NCBI RefSeq assembly: GCF_030718205.1
Contig: NZ_JAUZQF010000001.1
Location: 248,001 to 312,000, forward strand
DNA length: 64,000 nucleotides
Reading direction: 5' to 3'
From: Nonomuraea turcica
GTDB lineage: Bacteria; Actinomycetota; Actinomycetes; Streptosporangiales; Streptosporangiaceae
A program made the translations under genes and the position numbers. The stretch's first letter is position 1. Each line of letters starts with the position of its first letter. This document shows, piece after piece, positions 16,996 to 24,261 of the stretch. The notes beneath the pieces are model-generated. The model ran no database searches. It was not told the origin of the DNA and was given only the letters and a program-made list of their open reading frames with translations.

Positions 16996-19268
16996 CGGTG
17001 GAAGACCTTCGTGACTCCGCTCGTGTAGACGAGATCGTAGTGTGCCTCGAGGAAGCCGGTCGGGAACGCGTACAGGGCGAGCTGGTTGTCGAACAGCGAC
17101 CTGGCACGGCCGACGGCGGTGTTGGTCCAGCTCGCATACACCCAGGCCCGGCGGTCCAGGGTCAGGGGGGTGATGTCGGTCTGGATCCGCCGCCCCGGCC
17201 CGAGCTCGGCGAACAACCGCAGCTGCGCGTACCGGTCGGCGTAGACGCGGTCGGGCGAGCCGCGTGCCGCCGCTTCGAGCCAGCGCGCCCCCGCCAGCTC
17301 GGCCTCGTACATGCAGAACCGCTCGCAGTCCTCGCCGCGCGCCGAAAGGTTGGTCGCCCGCTCCCCGCCGAGCAGCACGTTGTCCAGGCCGCTGCCGGTC
17401 GCGAAGGTGACGACGACGGCCGCTCCCGCCAGCCCGTACACCGTCCGGCGGAGCGGGGCGGGGAATTTGGCCGCCGAGACGCGGTGCAGCAGCCAGAACA
17501 TGGCGATGGTGACGAGCGTCAGCGCCTGCAACTGGGCGCGGCTCTGGTTGTACGCGGCCGCGAGGGTGCCGGAGAAGCGCAGCAGCACCAGGGCGGCCAG
17601 CATCGGCACGGCCAGCACGCCGATCCGCCGGACCAGCCACGACGAGCGGCGGCGCAGGGCCATGACCAGGGCGCCGATCAGGCCGAGCAGGTTCGCCAGC
17701 TGCTGGACCAGCAGCACGCCGAGGTCGAGCGACGCGCTCACCGCCGGCGCGATCTTCGGGGGTACGGGCACCCCCGCGTCCCCGAGCGCCCATCGGGGAT
17801 CGTCCGCGTCGGCGGCAGGCGTCACGGTGGCCTTGGGTGGACGGTATTTGGGCACCACCCGCTTGGCGTAGAGGTACGTCGGGATGCGGGTCACGTCGGT
17901 GCCCCGCAGGTAGGCGGACAGCAGCGTCCCGGCGGTCTCGGCGCCGGGCAACAGCCGCAGGCCCTCCGAGCTCAGCGCGGTGCGGAACTCGCCGATGTTG
18001 GCCGTCGACCGGGTGATCGGAACGTACCAGAGCACCCCGGCGAGCAGCCCGGGCAGCAGCGCCGCCACGACCGCCCGCGGCGCGATCCGCGGCCGCCGCA
18101 GGGCCCACAGAGCGGCCTGCAGGACCAGTGCCCCGCCGAGCATCACGGCCGTGAAGTACGCGGTCGTGTAGTGCGAGACCACGATGCCCGCCCCGAACAG
18201 GCACAACAACGCGCTCTTGGGGAAATGCCGCAGCCGGGCGTCGAGCAGGGCCCCGCACAGCGCGGCGAACAGCAGCATGGCGATCTCCTGCCGGGCCAGC
18301 GCCGGGAACTGCTGGGACAGCGCGCCCTGCGCCGTCACGAACGCGGCGGCGGCGAACGCCCACTGGCCCGGCAGGAAGCGCCTGGCGAGGTGGAAGATCC
18401 CGACGGGGAACATCGCGAAGATCGCCGGGTAGACGACCTTGAGCACCAGGAGGACCGGCAGCCCGGTCAGCGCGTGCAGCTCGGCGGGCAGAACGGTGAT
18501 GCTGAGCATCGCCCCGTACGCGTCGGGGTGCGGGCCGGTCACCCAGATCCCCGAGGTCGCCGTCTCCTGGGCCACGGCGTACTCGGAGGCGATGTCGAAC
18601 CCGTAGACCAGCTCGCCGCGGAGCGCGTACGACCACATCATGGCCAGCGAGACGGCGTACAGCAGCACGGCCGGCCGTCCCGTCCCGAGCCGCCCGGCTC
18701 GGACGATCCCGAAGGCCAGCACGAGCACACAGCCGGCGACGGCCGCGATCGCCACCTCGGGGCCGTACCCGTGGTTGAGCCGCAGCGCCCCCGCCGCGGC
18801 GAGCAGCGGCAGCAGCAACGGCAGCGACAACCACCCGGCGGAGGGCAGAGACCGCCACGGGACGGCCGTCTCCTGCGGCGCCCTCACCCCGGCGAGGAAC
18901 AGCCCCAGGCAGACCAGCATGAGCCCGGCGAGCAGCGGCCCGGGTCGGAGCGGCGCCCCGGGGTCCGAGCCGGGACTGAACACCGCGTCGAGGACGGCGC
19001 CGTCGACCAGCGGCACGAGGAGGGTGACCGCGAGGCCGGACACCATGAGCACGATCAGCGACGCGGCCGGCACGTACAACGGGAACGCCGCCACCCGGTG
19101 GCCCGGCACCCGCAACGCCCGGAGCAGCAGGCATCCGGGCACGATCAACAGCAGCGGCACGAGCAACAGCTGGGCCGCCCACAGCTGGCGCACCTGGGTC
19201 AACCCGACGATCAGGACGAGGGCCGCGCCGTACAGCACCAAACGCCTGTCCTGCTCGCGGACGGTCAC
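16992..19268 (-). CDS. Large polytopic membrane protein of exopolysaccharide cluster (DUF2206-like)
   Basis: A 758-residue protein with about 16 hydrophobic helices and a soluble C-terminal domain from about residue 610 (EDCERFCMYEAELAGARWLE ... GFLEAHYDLVYTSG). Charged loops such as GFDIASEYAVAQET and FRTALSSEGLRL lie between helices, as in GT-C or polymerase-type membrane enzymes. It resembles DUF2206 proteins; I cannot confirm this. GTG 19268 overlaps the stop of the upstream GT2 gene. In context it is the best candidate for the Wzy-like polymerase or a lipid-sugar-dependent transferase. Confidence 0.7.
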   Translation of the reverse strand: MTVREQDRRLVLYGAALVLIVGLTQVRQLWAAQLLLVPLLLIVPGCLLLRALRVPGHRVAAFPLYVPAASLIVLMVSGLAVTLLVPLVDGAVLDAVFSPGSDPGAPLRPGPLLAGLMLVCLGLFLAGVRAPQETAVPWRSLPSAGWLSLPLLLPLLAAAGALRLNHGYGPEVAIAAVAGCVLVLAFGIVRAGRLGTGRPAVLLYAVSLAMMWSYALRGELVYGFDIASEYAVAQETATSGIWVTGPHPDAYGAMLSITVLPAELHALTGLPVLLVLKVVYPAIFAMFPVGIFHLARRFLPGQWAFAAAAFVTAQGALSQQFPALARQEIAMLLFAALCGALLDARLRHFPKSALLCLFGAGIVVSHYTTAYFTAVMLGGALVLQAALWALRRPRIAPRAVVAALLPGLLAGVLWYVPITRSTANIGEFRTALSSEGLRLLPGAETAGTLLSAYLRGTDVTRIPTYLYAKRVVPKYRPPKATVTPAADADDPRWALGDAGVPVPPKIAPAVSASLDLGVLLVQQLANLLGLIGALVMALRRRSSWLVRRIGVLAVPMLAALVLLRFSGTLAAAYNQSRAQLQALTLVTIAMFWLLHRVSAAKFPAPLRRTVYGLAGAAVVVTFATGSGLDNVLLGGERATNLSARGEDCERFCMYEAELAGARWLEAAARGSPDRVYADRYAQLRLFAELGPGRRIQTDITPLTLDRRAWVYASWTNTAVGRARSLFDNQLALYAFPTGFLEAHYDLVYTSGVTKVFHR

Positions 19269-20317
19269 GTGCTCTGCCCCCCGCCCCGGCCGGTCCTGTC
19301 CTCGGCGAACATGCGGCGGAAGGCCCACAGACCGTGCAGGAAGCCGATATTCTCGCACGCTTCCTGGGCGAGCCGGAGGTACGGGTCGGCGAGCGCCTCG
19401 ATCCTGCCCCTCACCGCGTTCCGCAGCCCCACCGGGTAGAGCAGCAGTGGTAGCAGCACGGGCGCGACCGCGACCGCCGGCCACCGGATGGCCGCGAGGG
19501 CGAGACCCGCGACGAGCACCGGCCACGGGAACACCGTCGGCCGCACCGCGGGCCACTTGAGGTACTGCATCGCGGCGCCCCGCCCGTACGCCAGACTGCG
19601 GCGCAGCATTCCGCGCACCGTGGGTGTGTACCGGTGCGCGACCGGCGCGTCGGGGACGAAGACCAGCCGTCCCGGCCGGTCCCGTCGGAGCCTGCGGGAC
19701 AGGTCCTCCTCCTCGGCCGCGTACCGGAACCTGGTGTCGAACCCGCCCGCGGCCAGCAGCCGCTCCCGCTCGAACGACATGTTGCCGCCGCTGAAGGCGT
19801 AGACGTCCCGCCGCCCGCGGGCTGCCTCGGCTGTCGCCCACTGCCGCCGCAGATACAACCACAGCCGGTACGGCAGCGCCGCGCTGACGGTGAGCTCCAG
19901 CTCCAGCGGCTGGTGCCGGTTGTTGCGTTCGAGGAACCGCGGCAGGAAGCCCTCCCCGGTCACGGGCACGATCGGACCGCCCACGCCGGCGACGCCCTCC
20001 TCGGCGTAGCCGCCCAGCAGCAGCTCGGCCCAGCGGGGACACGGCTCGCAGTCGTCGTCGAGGAAGGCCACGACCTGCCCCTTCGCGGCCCGCAGGCCGG
20101 TGTCGCGTGCCGCTGCCGTGCCGCGGTTCGTTTCGTGGCGGATGACCGTGACCCCGTGGCCGCGCGCGACGTCCCCGGTCCCGTCCAGGGACGCGTCGTC
20201 GACGACGATGATCTCCAGGTCGGCGTGGGCGGTCTGGGCCGCCAGCGCGTCGAGGGTCCGCCCGAGGCGGAGCGCGCCGTTGTAGGAGCAGATGACGACG
20301 GACAGGCTAGGGGGCAT
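19265..20317 (-). CDS. GT2 family glycosyltransferase
   Basis: A 350-residue GT-A enzyme with SVVICSYNGALRLGRTLDAL, IIVVDDASLDGTGD, VVAFLDDDCEPCPRW (the DDD metal site) and YAAEEEDLSRRLRR (catalytic E/D and R/Q-x-x-R-W-like region). C-terminal hydrophobic helices (about 260-300) anchor it to the membrane. Start ATG 20317 overlaps the end of the upstream GT4 gene by 11 bp. Confidence 0.9.
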   Translation of the reverse strand: MPPSLSVVICSYNGALRLGRTLDALAAQTAHADLEIIVVDDASLDGTGDVARGHGVTVIRHETNRGTAAARDTGLRAAKGQVVAFLDDDCEPCPRWAELLLGGYAEEGVAGVGGPIVPVTGEGFLPRFLERNNRHQPLELELTVSAALPYRLWLYLRRQWATAEAARGRRDVYAFSGGNMSFERERLLAAGGFDTRFRYAAEEEDLSRRLRRDRPGRLVFVPDAPVAHRYTPTVRGMLRRSLAYGRGAAMQYLKWPAVRPTVFPWPVLVAGLALAAIRWPAVAVAPVLLPLLLYPVGLRNAVRGRIEALADPYLRLAQEACENIGFLHGLWAFRRMFAEDRTGRGGGQST

Positions 20318-21503
20318 CGGGACGGTTCCCGGGGATGCGGGCGAGCGGGCTGCGAACGGCCTCGTACACGGCGACCGTCCGCGTCGTGACCGTGCTCAGG
20401 TCGGTGTCCAACGTGCCCGAGTCCGGCACCATGTCCAACGTGCCCGAGTCCGGCACCATGTCCGGCGGGTGCGCGACGCCGCCTCCCTCCGGACCGGTCG
20501 CAAGGAGGTCGGCGATCGCCGCGGCCAGCCGGTCAGGGGCGCCAGGGGGGACGGCCCACGGGGAGCCCTCGAACAGCTCGGCCAGCCCGCCCACGGTGGT
20601 CGCGATCACCGGTACGCCGAAGGCGCGGGCCAGGTTGGCCACCCCGCTCTGCTCGGCGTCGCGGTAGGGCAGCACGACGGCCTCCGCCGCGGCGAACCAG
20701 GCCGCGATCTCGCCGTCGGGTACGTACCCGGTGAACACCAGCCGGTCGCGCAGCCCGTGCCGGCGCGCCAGCCGGCGCACCATCGCCTGGTGCAGGTGGT
20801 CGCGTGCCTCGAACACCCGGAACGGGCCGTGGCGCCGCCGTACCGCGCCGGCGACCACGACCCGCACCCCGCCGAGCGTCGCGGGCGGCAGCGTGGCGAT
20901 TGCCCGCACCAGGTCGTCGAGCCCCTTGCTGACGTGGATGTGGCCGAAGGCCAGGAGCAGGCGGTCGTCACCCAGCCCGAAGCGGGCCCGCAGGCCGGCG
21001 GCGGTGCCGGTCGCGGGCGGCGGCGGCGCGGAGAAGTGCGGGACCACCGTGGCGTTGCCGTCCAGCCCGAGAGCGCCGAGCGTGTCCCGCGCCGCCCGCG
21101 TGTGCACGATGAGCCGGTCGCAGCCCCGCGCGAGATGCCGATACAGCGCCCTCCCCGGCCCGCGCAGCAGCGCCGTGTCGCGGCTGACCTCGTGCAGCGT
21201 GGCCACCGCCGGGACCCCGGGGCCGGCCAGCCAGCGCGCCACGGCCAAGGTACGAGCCCCGAACGCGGGCACCGCGAACTGCACGTGCACCACGTCCGGC
21301 CGGAACCGGGCCACGGCCGCACGCAGCGGCGCCACCCCACCGCCCAGCGCACCGATGACCTCCTCGGGCGCGTCGGGATGCGGACGCGCGGCGACCACCG
21401 CGACCTCGTGGCCGCGTTCGCGTACGGCTCGGGCGAGCACGTGGGTGTAGGTCCCGATGCCGTCGCGGGCCGGCGGGTAAGGGCTGACGTAGAGGATCCT
21501 CAC
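20307..21503 (-). CDS. GT4 family glycosyltransferase
   Basis: A 398-residue GT-B enzyme: VRILYVSPYPPARDGIGTYT opening, FGHIHVSKGLDDLVRAI, and AVVLPYRDAEQSGVANLARA. GTG 21503 overlaps the stop of the next upstream GT4 gene (GTGA). The C-terminal tail holds an exact 27-bp tandem duplication, giving DMVPDSGTL twice in a row in a region outside the fold. Confidence 0.9.
   Translation of the reverse strand: MRILYVSPYPPARDGIGTYTHVLARAVRERGHEVAVVAARPHPDAPEEVIGALGGGVAPLRAAVARFRPDVVHVQFAVPAFGARTLAVARWLAGPGVPAVATLHEVSRDTALLRGPGRALYRHLARGCDRLIVHTRAARDTLGALGLDGNATVVPHFSAPPPPATGTAAGLRARFGLGDDRLLLAFGHIHVSKGLDDLVRAIATLPPATLGGVRVVVAGAVRRRHGPFRVFEARDHLHQAMVRRLARRHGLRDRLVFTGYVPDGEIAAWFAAAEAVVLPYRDAEQSGVANLARAFGVPVIATTVGGLAELFEGSPWAVPPGAPDRLAAAIADLLATGPEGGGVAHPPDMVPDSGTLDMVPDSGTLDTDLSTVTTRTVAVYEAVRSPLARIPGNRPDAP
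20406..20459. repeat. 27-bp tandem duplication inside GT4 gene
   Basis: Two identical 27-bp units in frame, encoding a repeated nine-residue peptide near the C-terminus of the GT4 protein. Likely replication slippage. Confidence 0.85.
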
Positions 21504-22627
21504 GGCAGCATCGCTTTGACCACGTGGGAGGCGATCGAATCCAGGGCGTACTCGCCGACCCACGGCTCCGCCGGCGCATCGTCCGCGGGCCCGTCGAGGG
21601 CGTCGGCCAGGGCTGTGGCGAACGCGTCCAGCGTGTGGTCGCAGACGATCCCCCGCCGGCTGCGCCGCACCAGGTGCTGGGCCAGGTTGTCCCTGGCCGA
21701 GGTGGTCACTACCGGCACTCCGCAGGCGATCGCCTCCAGCACGGCGATGCCGAACCCCTCCCTGGTGGACGGGAAGGCGAACACCCGGCCCGCCTTGACC
21801 AGCGAGTACACGTCCTTCTGCTCGCTGACGTCGTGCCGGAACTCCACGGCGTGCGCGATGCCGAGCCGTTCGGCCTCTTCGCGCAGCGTGTCGCGTTCCG
21901 GGCCGTCGCCGATGATCCGGCAGGTGACCGCCCGGCCGCGCTCCCGCAGCCGGGCGATGGCGGCGAGCAGCAGGTCCAGGCCCTTGTGCCGCATCAGCCT
22001 GCTCACCACGACCAGGTCGGTGCGCTGCTCGTGCGGCGCTGCCTGGTTCACCCCGTCGAGGTCGACCCCGTTGGGTGCGATCGTGATCGGGGCCCGCTCG
22101 CCGAGCTCAGCCCGCAGCCGCCGCGCCGTCTCCGGGGAGACGGCGATGATGCGATCGGGCGCCCGCATCGCCAGCCGCTCGATCCACCACGCCGGCCGCC
22201 AGCCGGCGCGCATGCTGTAGCGCCAGTACTCGGGGCCCCACACCTCGTGCCAGGTCGCGATCAGCGGTTTGCGGCGCAGAGTGGCGACCAGGCGCAGCGG
22301 CAACAGGTGCAGGAACGGGATCTGGTCGACGTTGAGCACGTCGAACCGATGCCGCAGCAGCCGGAGGCAGGCCACCGCGAAGACCAGCGCCTGCCAGGTG
22401 GAGCGGACACCGTGCCGGTACATCGGCAGCAGCGGGGAGATCGCGTGGAAGGTGACGCCGCCCTCGGTGCGCACCCGGGGACCGTGCCACCAGCGCATGG
22501 TGAACACGTGGAGGTCGGCGTGCGGCGTGAAGTGCTCGTACAACTCGTGGTAGCGGATCTCCCTGCCACCGAAGCTGTACGGGTGGATGGCATCGGTGAC
22601 GAGTGCCACCACGGGCCGTCTGGGCAC
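21500..22627 (-). CDS. GT4 family glycosyltransferase
   Basis: A 375-residue GT-B enzyme: DAIHPYSFGGREIRYHELYE opening (acceptor loop with GG), ITIAPNGVDLDGV, VSRLMRHKGLDLLLAAIARL, and FAFPSTREGFGIAVLEAIAC, the E-x7-E nucleotide-sugar motif. Start GTG 22627 lies 4 bp after the stop of the small anchored protein. Cytoplasmic, acting early in the cluster. Confidence 0.92.
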   Translation of the reverse strand: MPRRPVVALVTDAIHPYSFGGREIRYHELYEHFTPHADLHVFTMRWWHGPRVRTEGGVTFHAISPLLPMYRHGVRSTWQALVFAVACLRLLRHRFDVLNVDQIPFLHLLPLRLVATLRRKPLIATWHEVWGPEYWRYSMRAGWRPAWWIERLAMRAPDRIIAVSPETARRLRAELGERAPITIAPNGVDLDGVNQAAPHEQRTDLVVVSRLMRHKGLDLLLAAIARLRERGRAVTCRIIGDGPERDTLREEAERLGIAHAVEFRHDVSEQKDVYSLVKAGRVFAFPSTREGFGIAVLEAIACGVPVVTTSARDNLAQHLVRRSRRGIVCDHTLDAFATALADALDGPADDAPAEPWVGEYALDSIASHVVKAMLP

Positions 22628-22631
22628 GCGC

Positions 22632-23096
22632 CTACCCCTCGTCGATGTCCGCGGAGCAGGCGGCGCGGAACGCGATGGCCTCGCCGCCTTCCAGCAGGAC
22701 CCCGAGAGTGATCGGGCCGGGCTCGCACAGCGCCTTCGTGGGCGGCGTGATCGTCACCGGCTGACCGTCGGCCAGGGTCACCCGCCCGCTGGCGACGGTG
22801 CGGGTCTTGCCGGACTCGGTCAGGCGTACCGACCAGCCGTACTCGCGCTGCCGCCCGGTGACGTTGCGGATGGTGAAGGAGGGCGGGACCAGGAACGACG
22901 TGGCGGGCACCCGGGCCGGCAGCGCCTGGGGTGCGACGAACGCCAGCTCGGTGTACCCGGTGGGCGCGCCGGCCAGCCCGGCCGTGAGGAGCAGGTGGCG
23001 CCCCTGCTCGGTCTGCGCGCCGAGCGCGGCCACGACGACCGCGCCGAGCAGGGCGGCAGTCGTTAAAGAGGTGAAACGGGGAAATAATCGCGTCAT
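22632..23096 (-). CDS. Membrane-anchored Ig-like domain protein of exopolysaccharide cluster
   Basis: A 154-residue protein with one N-terminal membrane segment (about 10-27) and an extracellular beta-rich domain (FTIRNVTGRQREYGWSVRL, SGRVTLADGQPVTI). The pattern resembles the C-terminal domain of DUF1616-type proteins. It is the first gene of the seven-gene operon; the 159 bp upstream is AT-richer and probably holds the promoter. Function unknown. Confidence 0.7.
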   Translation of the reverse strand: MTRLFPRFTSLTTAALLGAVVVAALGAQTEQGRHLLLTAGLAGAPTGYTELAFVAPQALPARVPATSFLVPPSFTIRNVTGRQREYGWSVRLTESGKTRTVASGRVTLADGQPVTITPPTKALCEPGPITLGVLLEGGEAIAFRAACSADIDEG

Positions 23097-23255
23097 TTAC
23101 GGCGTGACTTCACCATGATGCCAATGGGATGGTTGATCCTAATGGCACGGAAGAGGCTGGTGCCCCAAAATGACGGTCGCAACGGTACAAACGTTATTAA
23201 GGACCGTTCCAAACGGATATTTCCGTAAATTTCGGCACTGCGGCGAAGGGTGTGC
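23097..23255 (-). promoter_or_regulatory. Probable exopolysaccharide operon promoter region
   Basis: The 159 bases between the GH16 gene and the first operon gene are clearly AT-richer than the flanks (for example AAACGTTATTAAGGACC), which is unusual for this window and fits a promoter. No exact boxes are assigned. Confidence 0.45.
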
Positions 23256-24155
23256 TCAGCGCTGGCGGTACACCCGCACCCAGTCGACGACCATCCGCGC
23301 CGGGAAGCGCGTCGCGATGGTCGGATTTCCCACCCAGCTGCCACCCACCTGCAGGTTGAGGATCAAGTAGAAGGGCTCGTCGAACGGCCAGCCGGGATAG
23401 CGCGGGTATTGGGCGTACGGCTTGCCGTCCACCCACCAGGTGATGCTCTGGGGCGTCCAGTCGACGCCGTACACGTGGAAACCGGCGTCCAGCCGCTCCG
23501 GCAGGGTGGTCTGGCCGCCGCCCTTGCGACCCTTGGAGTGGGTGTAGGCCCTGACGAGATGGGTCTCGTGGCCGCGGTTCTCCATGATGTCGATCTCGCC
23601 GTACGTCGTGGAGCCGGAGCGGCCGGCGTCGCTGCGCTTGAGCCAGAACGCCGGCCACAGCCCCTTGCCGAGCGGCAGCTTGATGCGCGCGGTGAACCGC
23701 CCGTACGCCTGGTCGAAGGTCTTCCTGGTCTCCAACCGGGCGGAGCTGTAGTCGCACGGGCCGTACCAGCAGGCCGGCCGGTCCGCGGCCCGCGTCCGCA
23801 GCCCGGAGATGACCAGGCGGCCGGAGCCGTCCTGCACCGCGTTCGCCGGGCTGTAGTAGTGCAGCGCCTTCCGGTTCGACCAGCTCGTGCCGGACAGGGC
23901 GGTCCACTTGGTGGGCCGGCCCCGCCCGTTGAACTCGTCGGACCAGCTCAGTTTCCAGGAGGCCTCGGGCAGCGCCAGCGGCGGAGGCTCGATCGACTGC
24001 GCAGGCGGCGGCGTCGTCTCCCCGTTCCGAGCCGCGTCTGAAGGCGTCTCACCGACGGTGCGCACCCCTGCCGCGCTGGCCGCCACCACGGTGGCGCAGA
24101 TCGCCGCGGCGAGGATCCAGGTGCGGAAATGGGCCGGGCCGTCAGCCGCCGTCAT
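23256..24155 (-). CDS. GH16 family secreted/anchored endo-glucanase
   Basis: A 299-residue protein with an N-terminal hydrophobic segment (about 13-30), a Pro-rich linker and a GH16 domain from about 65. GEIDIMENRG carries the catalytic pair; LSWSDEFNGRG and GLWPAFWLKRS are further family marks. It is upstream of the exopolysaccharide operon on the same strand. Together with the GH16 at 12760-13731 it probably processes the exported polymer. Confidence 0.9.
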   Translation of the reverse strand: MTAADGPAHFRTWILAAAICATVVAASAAGVRTVGETPSDAARNGETTPPPAQSIEPPPLALPEASWKLSWSDEFNGRGRPTKWTALSGTSWSNRKALHYYSPANAVQDGSGRLVISGLRTRAADRPACWYGPCDYSSARLETRKTFDQAYGRFTARIKLPLGKGLWPAFWLKRSDAGRSGSTTYGEIDIMENRGHETHLVRAYTHSKGRKGGGQTTLPERLDAGFHVYGVDWTPQSITWWVDGKPYAQYPRYPGWPFDEPFYLILNLQVGGSWVGNPTIATRFPARMVVDWVRVYRQR

Positions 24156-24261
24156 CGGGCCGGCTCGCGCTCGGACTTCGTTTCGTGGCGCTTCCCATAA
24201 ATAATGACTTCCGGCGAGGGGCTCCGTCCTGGCCGGGACAATACCAAAGGGAGAGGCTGCG

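Noticed and set aside
13712..17137. Extension of the transferase-flippase fusion upstream to give 1141 residues
   Set aside because: The extra N-terminus is Arg/Pro-rich and overlaps the GT2 gene; ATG 16105 with the ATGA overlap is the natural start.
16998..19439. An 813-codon plus-strand open frame opposite the membrane protein gene
   Set aside because: It is Gln/Arg/Gly-rich, has no domain sense and mirrors a well-supported minus-strand gene; such long antisense frames are normal at this GC content.
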